Below the pieces are notes generated by a model. That model made no database searches. It saw nothing but the letters and a program-made list of their open reading frames with translations, and had not been told where the DNA came from. A DNA stretch of 64,000 nucleotides from Diogma glabrata (lineage: Eukaryota > Arthropoda > Insecta > Diptera > Cylindrotomidae): NCBI GenBank assembly GCA_963693315.1, contig OY856186.1, forward strand, positions 96,266,943 to 96,330,942. Reading direction: 5' to 3'. Shown here one piece after another: positions 11,862-22,739 of the stretch (position 1 is its first letter; the number at the start of each line of letters is the position of its first letter). The position numbers were made by a program, and so were the translations under genes.

Positions 11862-12516
11862 TTCTGTTAGACAAATAAGGTTTAAACTTTAATTAAATTT
11901 TTTGAAGAAATTCGTCCAAAGAGGTTTTTCCTTTGGTTTTTGCTGGATTGTAGCTGAACAAAATCAGAGCAAATTTAATGCTGACATGGGACTCCCATCA
12001 TTTCCATATTGCATTAAATAACGCTGTAATATGTCAACACATTAGCTCTTGGACTATGTTCAAAAGCGGGCTATACGAATTGTGGGTGATCGAGCTTTGA
12101 CACCAAAACTTGATTCCATACAACATCGACGCACTGTTGCTGACCTCGTTGTTATTTACAAATATCGTCATCGGCAGTGCTCAGATGAAATCAGCGGCAT
12201 CATGCCTCAAACTTATTCTTACCCCCGTTCCACTCGGCAATCGGCTACCGCAACCAAAGAAACGGTTGAGATCCCGCGCTCTTATACTGGCAGATCGCAG
12301 AAAAACTTCTTTGTCCGAACTGCATACAAATAGAATAGTTTGCCGGAACCCTTAGTCTCAGTGGCTTCAACCCGCAGAGGTTTAGAAAAGCGTTCATCAA
12401 CACCTTAGAACGCCAGTTGTTGTGGGACCTAGGACTGGGCCTAGGTCTTAAAAGGTATTTATGTGTTGTTGTGACAAATATTTTAAACCCTATTACATAA
12501 CACTTTTTATTTAAAA
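11862..12516 (+). pseudogene. 5'-truncated Jockey/CR1-like LINE, RT C-terminus and poly(A)
   Basis: The C-terminal end of a non-LTR retrotransposon reverse-transcriptase protein. From 12049 it reads VQKRAIRIVGDRALTPKLDS then QHRRTVADLVVIYKYRHRQCS, the usual block after the RT domain in Jockey/CR1-like LINEs. After a frameshift it continues with NRIVCRN and FINTLERQLLWDLGLG, ending at a stop near 12450, a ~60-bp 3' UTR and an A-run at ~12505-12516. The 5' part is missing. No TSD was found. Its 3' tail is shared by at least four other short retroposons in the window. Confidence 0.8.
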
Positions 12517-12524
12517 AAAAAAGT

Positions 12525-12914
12525 GAGTTTTGCCTCACGGTTAGTTACGACCACAGGTTCTTCATCATCACTGTCATCGGATTCCACCAATGTTTGATAT
12601 TTTGATTTGATTGTTGCTACAGTTTCGTCCTCAAAATCCTCATTCTCATCATAACACAGTAAATTGTCGTCAATTGACGAAAATTCAATATCAATATCTG
12701 GTGAAATTTCATTTAATTCGTCGCTGAGCACACATTGCAGAGCACTCTCCATAGATTTTAAGCCGCAATAACCAAAACAATTTTGTATTGTGCTGGTTTT
12801 TATTGCTCGCCAACTGTCAGCTACAAACTGTATTACCTGTAAAATAGTTATTTTTCTACTGATTTCCCTCGCTGTTGACGTACATGTTAGTACATTTTCA
12901 TCGATGGATTCCAA
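12525..12914 (-). pseudogene. Tigger/jerky-type transposase C-terminal remnant
   Basis: A minus-strand reading frame of about 130 codons. It contains ITILQVIQFVADSWRAIKTSTIQNCFGYCGL, here given as two overlapping motifs: a W at the helix (ADSWRAI) and STIQNCFGYCG. This is the block that follows the DDE domain in pogo/Tigger and CENP-B/jerky-like transposases. An acidic tail (ESDDSDDEEPVV) follows. The catalytic DDE part is absent: only ~260 bp separate the frame from the element's right end. The frame then runs into the A-tract of the inserted LINE. It is a broken transposase. Confidence 0.7.
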
Positions 12915-13179
12915 TCTGTCATCGAACCGACGAAAAAATCATTCTTTTTCTTTTCTTTTTTTTTAATTATTTTTGTTTTATTTTTTAATTTTTTTCTATG
13001 TTTACTATGATTAGTATTTTTTTTTTTGTATGATCTGACCCGATTAAACGAAATATTGTCCCGAAAAAGCGAAGCAAATTTGTGTTATTTGCTTGGTTTT
13101 GTTTCCGTTCTTCAGGATTTGTCCCAATTAAACGGCTGTCCCGATTAACCGGTGTCCCAATTAAGCGGAATCAACTGTA

Positions 13180-13521
13180 TTCTGATTTACGCCAAATATG
13201 ATCATGGATTACAATTTTTTATAATACTACGGGAGATAGCATTGCATATGAAAATCATTTGATGACGACTGACTGTTATTTTAATTATAACAAATCACCT
13301 GCAGCTGATCATAAATCTGACGGCCAGGGTGATTACATACGTGATCTACTCGCATAAATGTATCAAAATACAATATGGTCAAGCAAGTCATTTGATGTCA
13401 GATAAAATTCATACAAATGACTAAAATTCATAAAAATACCAGTAAAAGTAAAAAAGCAACAAACAGCAATGTATGACCGCTAGTTGATCTAATAAACATA
13501 CATATTTATGTATAAAGGTTG
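13180..13521. other. non-coding sequence between Tigger remnant and Gypsy
   Basis: AT-rich sequence with no frame, repeat or motif that I can support. It forms the left flank of the Gypsy insertion. Confidence 0.5.
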
Positions 13522-13525
13522 AGTA

Positions 13526-14026
13526 TATAGCTGAATTTCTATGATTTATTGCTGCGTCGTGAATTATTCATTGATGATAATCAGATGTCTATGTATCATT
13601 ACTTCCAGCACTATATTTTTCGGGATTTAATTCCAATCGTATCAGGATCGAGAAGATTCTTTAATATCAATATAATTTTTGTTGATTCTCAACGGTTTGT
13701 TAAATAAAAAACAATTTTTGTTAAATAAGCGGATAGTTTTGACATCTACTGTATTTGAGGTTCAAATTTTATTTCACATTTAATATTTATGTACTTTGCA
13801 ATGTATTATAAGTTATCTTTAATTTTTGAAATAATTGAATGAATAATAATAAAACAAAACACATTTAGGAAACATTTTTATGTACTACTAGAATGAAAAA
13901 AATAATGTGTTAACATTTTTTAGTACTGTCAGAATTGTTCCTAGGCGTTAACAACATGTATTCAAAAATGTATTAAGGCTGGTCGCCACCAATACTTTAT
14001 TATAATTTTAAGGGTAGTTCGCCACA
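13526..14026 (-). repeat. 3' LTR of the Gypsy element (left on + strand)
   Basis: A 501-bp LTR. In the element's sense it begins TGTGGCGAACTACCC and ends CAGCTATA. It matches the other LTR along its whole length except for one extra T in the run at about 13917. Confidence 0.93.
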
Positions 14027-14043
14027 AACACTCCCCCCCCCCA
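14027..14043 (-). promoter_or_regulatory. polypurine tract of the Gypsy element
   Basis: On the minus strand, a run of ten G followed by AGTG sits immediately before the 3' LTR. It is the primer for plus-strand DNA synthesis in LTR retrotransposons. Confidence 0.85.
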
Positions 14044-14073
14044 GTATCATCGAAGATGAGACGAAATAGAAAA

Positions 14074-17000
14074 TTAGTGTGCTACAGCAGGAAGGAAGCC
14101 ATTAGGGGTACGAGTGGTTCTGCCTGCTCGCGTAGTTGTAGATGCAGGATGGAATATATGTTGTTGAGGAATGGGGTCAAATCTAACCCTTTTGGTAGAT
14201 ACAGCTGCTTTAGCGTCGCGTTTTTTTGTTTCTGTGGAGGTAGAAGGAGAAGACTGGAATGTGTCCGAAGGAGTAGAATGGACGTTATCTGTAGAAGACG
14301 AAGTTTCATCTGCGCGACTGAGATCAGTTCTCAAAGTAGGTGAGTTTTGAGTTAAATCATCTTCAGATTGTTCCCTAAAGCAAGGTTTTAATCTGTCGAT
14401 TGAAACTCGAATGTGTTGACCTTTACGGTCAATAACGAAATTTTTATCATCGCGACTGATGACTTTGAAAGGACCTTCGTATGGCGGTTGTAATGCTTTA
14501 CGTACTAAATCCGTACGTAAGAAGACATGCGAACAAGACTGGAGATTTTTGGAGATGAAAACTTTAGGAGAAGTGTGTCTTGATGCAATGGCGGGACGAA
14601 GGTGATCAAAATGTTGTTTCAATTGTGAAACAAAATCAGATTGAGGAGTGGAGTTAGAATTTTGGCTAAAAAATTCTCCAGGAAGACGTATGTTAGTACC
14701 GTATACGAGCTCAGCCGATGAAGATTGGAAATCTTCACGGAAAGTGGTTCGTAAACCAAGTAATATTGACGGTAATATTCGTGTCCAGTTGGTTCTGTCG
14801 TAGGCCATTATCGCAGATTTTAGAGTTCGGTGCCAACGTTCGATTAGACCGTTACATTTCGGATTGTAACTTGTAGTGCGTTTACGTTCGAAACCGACAA
14901 GTTTTGACAACTCGTTGAAGAGATTGGATTCAAATTGGGAGCCCTGATCAGTGACAATTACTGAAGGTACTCCGAAGCGAGAAATCCAATTTGAGTAGAG
15001 AGCTGATGCTACTGTTTCAGCTGTGATATCCGAGATAGGAATGGCTTCAGGCCAGCGAGTATATCTGTCAATAATTGTGACACAATAGCGTTTGTCCTCA
15101 GAGGTAGGGAGTGGACCAATAATGTCCATATGAATCTCGGAAAATCTCTGAGAAGTTTGAGGATAATTACCTAATGGAGATTGAGTGTGGCGAGAAACTT
15201 TTGCCTTTTGGCAAGCCAGGCAGTTCTGTGCCATTTGTCGTGCATCTTTTTTAATTGATGGCCAAATGACTTTTTCTGCAAGTAGTTTGGCAGAACTGTG
15301 GACTCCTGGGTGAGATAAATTGTGGAGACTATCGAAAACAGATTGACGAAATTGCTTTGGAATAAAGGGGCGTGGATTACCAGTAGAGGTATCACATAAA
15401 ATGGTTTTGGCACTAGAATCGCCAAACGATACTGGAAAGGATCGGAATTGAAGTGTAGGACTAGTGTCCACTAATTCCTTTAGTTCGTTATCGTTGAACT
15501 GAGCGTCAGCAATTTCGTCGTAGTTAATGTTTTCTGGAATTGATATTTGCTCGACACGAGAAAGTGTGTCAGCGACTACATTATCAATTCCAGAAATGTG
15601 GCGAATATCAGTCGTGAATTGACTGATAAAATCTAAATGGCGGAATTGGCGAAGACTAGCTTTGGCAGGGTTCTGCGACAAAGCGTACACGAGTGGCTTA
15701 TGATCGGTAAAGAGAGTGAAGATTCTACCTTCAAGGAGATACCGAAAATGTTTAATTGCAGAGTAAGCTGCAAGGAGCTCACGATCATAAGCGCTGTATT
15801 TCTGTTGCGTTTCATTGAGTCGCACAGAGAAGAAACTGAGAGGTGTCCAACAATCGTCAATTTTTTGTTGAACAACGGCGCCAAGTGCCTTGTCGGAAGC
15901 GTCGACCATTACGGCAAGTTGAGCAGAGTGTGAGGGGTGAGAAAGAGTTGTTGCCTCACTGAGTTGTTGCTTGCATAAGTCGAAGGCTTGAATGGCGTCT
16001 TCGGACCATTGAATGACACGTTTGTCATTCTTTTTGGAACCTTTAAGGAAATCGTTAAGAATGGCTTGATTGCCACCAGCGTGAGGAATGAATCGGCGGT
16101 AGAAATTTATCATTCCAAGAAAACGGCGGAGTTGCATAACAGTTTCAGGTCGTTCGTAACGCGTAATAGCATCGACACGTTCAGCAGTTGGTTTGATTCC
16201 TGTTGAATCAATGGAATGTCCAAGAAAGTCAACGTTGGTTTTAGCAAAGTTGCATTTATCAACGTTGATAATGAGACCAGCGTCGGAAAGACGCTCGAAA
16301 ACTGTTCTTAAATGTTTGAGGTGTTCCTCAAAAGTTTCAGAAGCAATAAGGAGGTCATCTATGTAGATGAAAACAAATTTAAGGTCTCGGAGAAGGGAGT
16401 GCATAAACCGTTGGAAAGATTGCGCGGCGTTTCGCAATCCAAAAGTCATTCGAACGAATTCGAAGAGTCCGAACGGAGTAGAAATTGCAGTTTTTGCAAT
16501 ATCGCGCTCATCAATAGGAATTTGATGATATGCGCGGACGAGGTCGATAGTGGAGAAAATTTTGCATCCATGAAGTTGATGCGAAAAATCCTGAATATGT
16601 GGAATCGGATATTTATCAGGAGTAGAAACATTATTCAGAGCACGGTAGTCACCGCAAGGTCTCCACTCGCCGTTCTTCTTTTTAACGAGATGGAGAGGAG
16701 AAGCCCAAGAACTGTTAGAAGGTCGGCAAATTCCTTGGGATAGCATAATGTCAAATTCCGTCTTTGCGATGGCCAGTTTGTCAGGAGCAAGTCGACGATA
16801 TCTACATGAAATGGGAGGACCATGTGTTTCAATAACGTGAGTTACGTTATGTTTCACTGGTTTGGTAAGATCATTTTTGGACGTTAAGTCCTTGAAATTT
16901 TTGAGAATATCGATAATTTCGATATTAACAGAATCGTTGATAAGCGTAAGAGAAGGTGCATGAGAAGTGGAGATTTTAGCCAATGTGAATAAGGAGGTTA

Positions 17001-18588
17001 GTGGATCGACAAGACGTCGGTTTTTAATGTCCACTAAAAGGCCATATTTATTAAGAAAATCAGCTTCGAGAATAGGTATGGTAACATCGGCGATAACAAA
17101 GGTCTGACAGAACTCTCGTCTGAGACCAATGTTTAAATTGAGAGTTCGTGTACCATACGTGCTAACCTTAGTTGCGTTAGCGGCGTAAAGGAAGAAGTCT
17201 GATTTTCTGTGAAGTTTTTCCTCCACAGTGGCGGGAATAACCGATACTTCGGCACCTGTATCAACAAGGAAATGCTTTCGAGAAGAAATATCGTGGACCA
17301 GAAGACGGAGTTGAGAGTGACTGTCATCACACGCCGTCACATGTGAAGAGTCTATGCGTTTTTCTGAAGGAGAAATAGAGGCAGAGGAATCGGAGTGCTT
17401 GGAGAACTGTTTGCACTCTGGATCGCATTTGTTTGCATCTCCCTGGAAAGTATGATGGTAGTAGCAGATACCATCATACATTTGAACTCGCGACCTGGAC
17501 CGTGGTGGCGATGGAGAGCTATTCAAATTTCTGTTGTGATTATCGTTTCGATCCTTAGATCTACTCCGATAATTATGAGAAGATTGGGAGAAATTTTGCT
17601 GTTCGATGGCATGGAGGAGTTGCACGTTTCGTGCCTCCAGTTCTTTGAATTTTTCCTCAAGTGACATGATTTCACTTGAGGAAGAAGGAGGAAGAGAAGA
17701 AGCAGCAGGGTTGAGGACATTGTCTGCTATCTCGGCAGTTTCTAGCAAACTGGTTTTAAGAACCGAGATAGTAGCGCGAACTGTGGGTGGAAGTTTTTCC
17801 TCCCAAAGGACTTTTAGAGCTTCGTCTGAGAAAGTGTTTCGGGATTCAGCAGTCATATCCCGTAAGAGCTGTGAGGGCTTAAGATCCCCAAGGTCCATAC
17901 CGCATAAAACCTTTTTTATGCGGTTTGAAGTGCTGCTGGATAGGCGGGCTAGAAGAGCCTCTTTGAGCCTATCATAAGGAAAATCTTGGTCAGGCCTTAC
18001 CAAGATATCACTGACTAATTTTGCCAGTGTGGGCGTGATCATACTAAGTAGATGACCATACTTAGTGTGTTGGTACTTGATGTTTCCCAACAAGAACTGA
18101 CCTTCTAGTATAATGAACCAAAGGTCTGGTGTTTCAGACCAGAAAGGAGAAATTTCGATAGCTACTGGTTCGGTTTGTGGCATAGTTGCCGAAGATGTAG
18201 CTGGAGATGGTGGAGGAGACAGAGCGAGAGTTGGAGGTGGTGGAGGATTTGAATAAGGACCTCCAAAATTCATTTGAGCTAAAGCGGCGTCGATCCGCTT
18301 GGCGACCAGTGCCTCGAGCTGGTCTTCAGTAACCGTAAAGGTTTCGGATCCGGAAGTTGCAGCAGTTTTCTCAGGTTCTGGTGGACCTGCTGAAACTACT
18401 GGGAACATGAAAGAGTGGCGGAAAAAACTAGTTATGACGGCAACTAGGGAAAAGAATGTTGCAGCGAACAAAACCAAAGCGTGTTGTGTTACGATTGACA
18501 AAATGGATGCTGCAACCAACAACACCCCCAAACAAATCGAAAGTTTCCTAAATGTGCTAGTAAATGTGTACATAATTTTAATAATCAA
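14074..18588 (-). CDS. Gypsy gag-pol polyprotein, intact single ORF
   Basis: A 1504-residue gag-pol with no break. Domains in order: an N-terminal double hydrophobic segment (about residues 14-56), unusual for gag; a gag core; a Cys/His motif near 370 ([14 protein letters not shown] then CKQF); retropepsin near 440 ([11 protein letters not shown]); reverse transcriptase with YIDD near 742; RNase H with [10 protein letters not shown] near 960; integrase zinc finger (HPGVHS…CLACQKAK) near 1093; DDE integrase core from about 1154 (MDIIGPLP). The tail is S/T-rich, with a basic [13 protein letters not shown] motif. Gag and pol share one frame, so no frameshift is needed. The first Met of the open frame was taken; the Met at residue 6 is an alternative. 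Many short frames on the other strand here are shadows. Confidence 0.93.
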   Translation of the reverse strand: MIIKIMYTFTSTFRKLSICLGVLLVAASILSIVTQHALVLFAATFFSLVAVITSFFRHSFMFPVVSAGPPEPEKTAATSGSETFTVTEDQLEALVAKRIDAALAQMNFGGPYSNPPPPPTLALSPPPSPATSSATMPQTEPVAIEISPFWSETPDLWFIILEGQFLLGNIKYQHTKYGHLLSMITPTLAKLVSDILVRPDQDFPYDRLKEALLARLSSSTSNRIKKVLCGMDLGDLKPSQLLRDMTAESRNTFSDEALKVLWEEKLPPTVRATISVLKTSLLETAEIADNVLNPAASSLPPSSSSEIMSLEEKFKELEARNVQLLHAIEQQNFSQSSHNYRSRSKDRNDNHNRNLNSSPSPPRSRSRVQMYDGICYYHHTFQGDANKCDPECKQFSKHSDSSASISPSEKRIDSSHVTACDDSHSQLRLLVHDISSRKHFLVDTGAEVSVIPATVEEKLHRKSDFFLYAANATKVSTYGTRTLNLNIGLRREFCQTFVIADVTIPILEADFLNKYGLLVDIKNRRLVDPLTSLFTLAKISTSHAPSLTLINDSVNIEIIDILKNFKDLTSKNDLTKPVKHNVTHVIETHGPPISCRYRRLAPDKLAIAKTEFDIMLSQGICRPSNSSWASPLHLVKKKNGEWRPCGDYRALNNVSTPDKYPIPHIQDFSHQLHGCKIFSTIDLVRAYHQIPIDERDIAKTAISTPFGLFEFVRMTFGLRNAAQSFQRFMHSLLRDLKFVFIYIDDLLIASETFEEHLKHLRTVFERLSDAGLIINVDKCNFAKTNVDFLGHSIDSTGIKPTAERVDAITRYERPETVMQLRRFLGMINFYRRFIPHAGGNQAILNDFLKGSKKNDKRVIQWSEDAIQAFDLCKQQLSEATTLSHPSHSAQLAVMVDASDKALGAVVQQKIDDCWTPLSFFSVRLNETQQKYSAYDRELLAAYSAIKHFRYLLEGRIFTLFTDHKPLVYALSQNPAKASLRQFRHLDFISQFTTDIRHISGIDNVVADTLSRVEQISIPENINYDEIADAQFNDNELKELVDTSPTLQFRSFPVSFGDSSAKTILCDTSTGNPRPFIPKQFRQSVFDSLHNLSHPGVHSSAKLLAEKVIWPSIKKDARQMAQNCLACQKAKVSRHTQSPLGNYPQTSQRFSEIHMDIIGPLPTSEDKRYCVTIIDRYTRWPEAIPISDITAETVASALYSNWISRFGVPSVIVTDQGSQFESNLFNELSKLVGFERKRTTSYNPKCNGLIERWHRTLKSAIMAYDRTNWTRILPSILLGLRTTFREDFQSSSAELVYGTNIRLPGEFFSQNSNSTPQSDFVSQLKQHFDHLRPAIASRHTSPKVFISKNLQSCSHVFLRTDLVRKALQPPYEGPFKVISRDDKNFVIDRKGQHIRVSIDRLKPCFREQSEDDLTQNSPTLRTDLSRADETSSSTDNVHSTPSDTFQSSPSTSTETKKRDAKAAVSTKRVRFDPIPQQHIFHPASTTTRAGRTTRTPNGFLPAVAH

Positions 18589-18697
18589 AACAAAATCAAA
18601 TAAACAACTGCTTTAAATGTAATAAAATTAAATTGAATAAATGGCAAAAATATTATATGATACTTATAATTAAGTTGACTCTGTTGAAAGTTTGTTC

Positions 18698-18715
18698 CTG
18701 GTCGGATGGTCACCA
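18698..18715 (-). promoter_or_regulatory. primer-binding site of the Gypsy element
   Basis: On the minus strand, TGGTGACCATCCGACCAG starts 3 nt after the 5' LTR. The first eight bases fit the 3' end of a tRNA (complement of …GGTCACCA), as expected from tRNA-Trp priming in the CsRn1 lineage; after that the match I can recall stops. The tRNA identity is inference. Confidence 0.65.
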
Positions 18716-18718
18716 ATT

Positions 18719-19218
18719 TATAGCTGAATTTCTATGATTTATTGCTGCGTCGTGAATTATTCATTGATGATAATCAGATGTCTATGTATCATTACTTCCA
18801 GCACTATATTTTTCGGGATTTAATTCCAATCGTATCAGGATCGAGAAGATTCTTTAATATCAATATAATTTTTGTTGATTCTCAACGGTTTGTTAAATAA
18901 AAAACAATTTTTGTTAAATAAGCGGATAGTTTTGACATCTACTGTATTTGAGGTTCAAATTTTATTTCACATTTAATATTTATGTACTTTGCAATGTATT
19001 ATAAGTTATCTTTAATTTTTGAAATAATTGAATGAATAATAATAAAACAAAACACATTTAGGAAACATTTTTATGTACTACTAGAATGAAAAAAATAATG
19101 TGTTAACATTTTTAGTACTGTCAGAATTGTTCCTAGGCGTTAACAACATGTATTCAAAAATGTATTAAGGCTGGTCGCCACCAATACTTTATTATAATTT
19201 TAAGGGTAGTTCGCCACA
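18719..19218 (-). repeat. 5' LTR of the Gypsy element (right on + strand)
   Basis: A 500-bp LTR, almost identical to 13526-14026. It should hold the promoter for the minus-strand gag-pol transcript. Confidence 0.93.
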
Positions 19219-19222
19219 AGTA

Positions 19223-19959
19223 TATATAAATGTGTTATTTCCCGATCAATCAATTTGCTTATTTTTTTTTATTTATATTTATACAAAAAATAAAAACTCA
19301 AATGATTTGTTGTTTGTTAAAATGAGTTTATAGTCCAGTGCAATTAGGTTTATACCTCGAAACCCAGCTATAATGAATGGATTTAGATGTTTCCGGATTT
19401 TTTGAATTTCTTATACTAAAAAGTAAAAAGTTTACCTATTGAAACCTTGCGCTAATTGTTTTTTTTATGAGCTGTCCATGAAAATAATTCTACTTCTAGT
19501 ATAGTATACATTCCTTTTACAGCTTTATTTATTTTTTCTCTCGAGAATAACTAGTTTCTATATAAAATATACATAAATTTTCATAAATTTTGTATTTAAA
19601 CAACCTCAAAAACTAAAACAGTTATTATTTTCTTAAATAGATATTTAAAAAATTCCCAAAATTGTATTTTTTTGGTAGAAATGTTGATTTTTTGCCGGAT
19701 GATTTATTGACGGATTTTAAAAATTGCGGTAATTTTTAATGGGTAAAGTTTTTAGTTTATGGGATTGGAAAACCAAAAAAAATATTGCGACGCTGATGCA
19801 TAGGCTGACTTGACCACAGTTCTGGAAACATAGTATTCTGGATGAATAGTGAGCTAACATCCATCAAATACTTTGATTTCAGGCTGACCAATGTTATAGA
19901 TTTCGCGTAGTTCTAATTATAAAAATTTTAAAAAATCAGTGGTATCCCTTGTAAAAAAA
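19223..19959. other. non-coding sequence right of Gypsy
   Basis: AT-rich sequence without a frame or repeat that I can support. Confidence 0.5.
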
Positions 19960-20443
19960 AATGATAAAACGATAGAACCCGATAGAGCCGTTTTCTATCG
20001 TTTCCTATGCGGTTTTTGAATGAGAATTATGAGAATTAATGGGTTGGAATCGTTTTTTCCCCTAAAAACGGATGCGGACTTTTACGTTTTACCTTTTGCG
20101 GCGGATGCAATTTCTATCGTTTTTGGCTGTTTTTTGTCGTTATTTTCTGATAGACATGAAAATTTAGTAAAAAGATAGACCCGTTTTCTATCGTTTCCTA
20201 TGCGGTTTTTGACTGAAAATGGATGGGGAATACGGGAAGTGATACAAACTTTCCGATAGAATGTTTGTATCGCTTTAATCGTTTCCTATTGTTTTTTTGG
20301 TAGACTATCCTATCGTTCTGAATCGTTTTCAATGGGACATTTCACATTATTTTATTTTCTGTTGATTTCTATCCGTTTTAATCGTTTCTTATAGTAAAAG
20401 TCGAATTTTGGTGCATTTACCTATCGTTTTGAATCGTTTTCAA
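19960..20443. repeat. TATCGTTTT-type degenerate ~100-bp array, left part
   Basis: Repeats built on CTATCGTTTT, AATCGTTTCCTAT and CCTATCGTTTTGAATCG with a period near 100 bp, mixed with an older region rich in CGATAGAAC and TTTCTATCG. It is interrupted at 20443/20444 by the hAT, whose 8-bp duplication GTTTTCAA comes from the repeat itself. The array resumes at 25731. Confidence 0.8.
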
Positions 20444-20494
20444 CAGAGGCGTAGCTAAGGGGGGGCGGGGGGGGCGGTCCGCCCCGGGTGTCAC

Positions 20495-21415
20495 CCGTTT
20501 TGGGGTGACACCCGAACGTAAAAAACTTAAAAAAACCATCACAATGTTTTCAACGATAAATCACTTCGAAACCGTTTTGGGGTGACACCCGAACGTAAAC
20601 AACTTAAGCAAACCATCACAATGTTTTCAATGATAAATCACTTCGAAACCGTTTTGGGGTGACACCCGAACGTAAAAAACATAAACAAACCATCACAATG
20701 TTTTCAACGATAAATCACTTCGAAACCGTTTTGGGGTGACACCCGAACGTAAACAACTTAAACAAACCATCACAATGTTTTCAACGATAAATCACTTCGA
20801 AACCGTTTTGGGGTGACACCCGAACGTAAACAACTTAAACAAACCATCACAATGTTTTCAACGATAAATCACTTCGAAACCGTTTTGGGGTGACACCCGA
20901 ACGTAAACAACTTAAACAAACCATCACAATGTTTTCAATGATAAATCACTTCGAAACCGTTTTGGGGTGACACCCGAACGTAAAAAACATAAACAAACCA
21001 TCACAATGTTTTCAACGATAAATCACTTCGAAATCGTTTTGGGGTGACACCCGAACGTAAACAACCTAAACAAACCATCACAATGTTTTCAATGATAAAT
21101 CACTTCGAAACCGTTTTGGGGTGACACCCGAACGTAAAAAACTTAAACAAACCATCACAATGTTTTCAACGATAAATCACTTCGAAACCGTTTTGGGGTG
21201 ACACCCGAACGTAAACAACTTAAACAAACCATCACAATGTTTTTAACTATAAATCACTTCGAAACCGTTTTGGGGTGACACCCGAACGTAAAAAACTTAA
21301 ACAAACCATTACATGTTTTCAACGATAAATCACTTCGAAACCGTTTTGGGGTGACACCCGAACGTAAAAAACTTAAACAAACCATCACATGTTTTCAACG
21401 ATAAATCACTAAGAA
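20495..21415. repeat. 77-bp tandem array in the hAT left end, 12 units
   Basis: Twelve head-to-tail units of 77 bp (starts at 20497, 20574, 20651 and so on; the last are 76 bp), almost identical. Each carries CCGTTTTGGGGTGACACCCG and CATCACAATGTTTTCAA. GGGTGACACCC is an odd palindrome that also occurs in the adjoining terminal region and, in part, at the right end. The array starts ~50 bp from the transposon tip. Confidence 0.95.
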
Positions 21416-21429
21416 ACCATTTTAACCAG

Positions 21430-22090
21430 GTTATCCATATAATTTTAATTTATAAATTGTGATAACTTATAAATGTGTCCTATAAATGTGTTATTGGTTC
21501 AAAAAGAATCTATTCTACTTTTCAAAATTTTTTAGTTATTACGTGAAATAAAATTTTAACAATATTAATCGAATCAACATGTTGAGCATTGAATCCCATC
21601 ACCACAATTACTCAATAGCTTTGAATATTCCTATAGATACCATATTGACCGTTTCTTACGATATATTATTTAGTATGCAAGCATGATTATTTAATGACCA
21701 GGTCTGAAAACACATATGCTGAATAATGTATAGGAAAAGTGGTTTACGTCGATAATGTGGCACCCTTTGTCGATAGGGTGGCACCCTTGAGTTACAATGT
21801 CTCTATTCCAAAATTATTTCTAAAATATCCGCTTAACCTTACTACCTAATATATGTTTTACATTTCAAACAAATTAATTGCAAACACCTAAGGAAACTAA
21901 CAAACAATCAAATTACCGTGTTTGTAAATGATCTCAAAATAATTTTTTTTCCTTTATCTTGAAACTCAAAGAATAAATTGAAATAGGTCGTTTTTCAATG
22001 GACACAAAAATAATTACTGTAGAATAAAATGACAGTTATGCAGTTTTGCAAATTTTTGTAGGTTGATACATACTCATACTGTTTGTTTTC
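21430..22090. other. non-coding hAT interior
   Basis: AT-rich sequence between the 77-bp array and the Penelope remnant. GTGGCACCCTT occurs twice near 21759-21790, resembling the subterminal GGTGACACC theme. No frame is supported. Confidence 0.5.
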
Positions 22091-22099
22091 AGTTTTATA

Positions 22100-22540
22100 T
22101 ATTTATATATTTGAATTAAATGAAAGTTTATCATTTAAAATTACATTTTGTTGGGTTTTAAATCCCTTGGAAATTTCAAACTCATCAAGTGACTCTTTTA
22201 AAGATCCTTGGCTACATAAATGTAAAGCCTTCAATTTTTTTTTAAAAGTGGTGTAGCTATTGTTATTAACTATGTAAATGGTTTGCAAAAATAAACTTTA
22301 AATTTTGTTTATTTTTCTTCTTAGGTAGGTATTCCTTAAATCAATCTTTAAAACATTTTCCGGTTTTCCCGATGTAAAATTTTTCACAAAAATCACATTC
22401 AATTTTGTAAATTATTGAGCATGATTCTAATTGGATCTTTAATTTTGGTTTCAATTCTTTATATAAAATATCTTTTAGGATTTCATACTTATATTTTTTT
22501 AAATAGTTCCTTATAATATTAGGCTATGATTTGTATATTC
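22100..22540 (-). pseudogene. Penelope-like element GIY-YIG endonuclease remnant
   Basis: Minus-strand pieces of the C-terminal GIY-YIG endonuclease of a Penelope-like retroelement. IYKIECDFCEKFYIGKTGK (about 22410-22350) carries the GIY-YIG-type core with its CxxC pair. FKEYLPKKKN follows in frame after a stop. After a frameshift comes ALHLCSQGSLKES then LDEFEISKGFKTQQNVILN (22230-22103), the conserved end of the domain. Several stops and shifts make it dead. It is antisense to the hAT transposase, inside the hAT, and no RT domain was found nearby. It either inserted into the hAT or was carried within it. Confidence 0.75.
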
Positions 22541-22739
22541 CATTTTATCAAATATTATTTAATATAAGTTGTTACAAGGAAATTTAAATAAATTAATTTT
22601 CTTTGCGGTGTATTTAGTCGTTAACACAGTGTACTTATTATGAACTATGTACCTATTATGTATCCTACAAATATATTTAGAATTAATGCTTTGCTGATAC
22701 CTATACTATAATAAAAAATATTTTTTTAGATTTCGTTTA

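Larger units (their letters stand above)
10902..13177 (-). mobile_element. pogo/Tigger-like DNA transposon remnant
   Basis: The right end, read inward on the minus strand, starts CAGTTGATTCCGCTTAATTG, followed by further TTAATYGGGACA motifs; a TA lies at 13178-13179. The left end near 10902 is degraded (CTGTCTATTACACTTAATCG, TA at 10900-10901) but keeps CTTAATCGCGACAC and subterminal GTCCCGATTAAGCGGC. The TIR style, TA target and transposase remnant at 12525-12914 all fit the pogo/Tigger branch of Tc1/mariner. Two LINE-derived insertions occupy 11214-12516. The N-terminal half of the transposase is missing, so the element cannot move by itself. The left border is less certain than the right. 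Confidence 0.75.
13522..19222 (-). mobile_element. complete Ty3/Gypsy LTR retrotransposon (CsRn1/Kabuki-like)
   Basis: A whole element on the minus strand: LTRs at 13526-14026 and 18719-19218, flanked by AGTA at 13522-13525 and 19219-19222. The TSD could be read as 4-6 bp because of the repeated TA. The LTRs are 501 and 500 bp, and the only difference I see is one T in a T-run. A primer-binding site, polypurine tract and one open gag-pol are present. No env frame was found. The gag Cys/His motif, the retropepsin with [11 protein letters not shown] and the lack of a chromodomain suggest the CsRn1/Kabuki lineage. The near-identical LTRs and open frame indicate a very recent insertion, possibly a mobile copy. 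Confidence 0.93.

Noticed and set aside
14035..14043. C-run as a sequencing artefact
   Set aside because: It sits exactly where the polypurine tract of the minus-strand Gypsy must be.
15637..17977. Plus-strand frames of 70-143 codons inside the Gypsy element
   Set aside because: They are antisense shadows of the intact gag-pol.
20495..21415. CRISPR-like array
   Set aside because: Units are contiguous with no variable spacers, inside a eukaryotic transposon.
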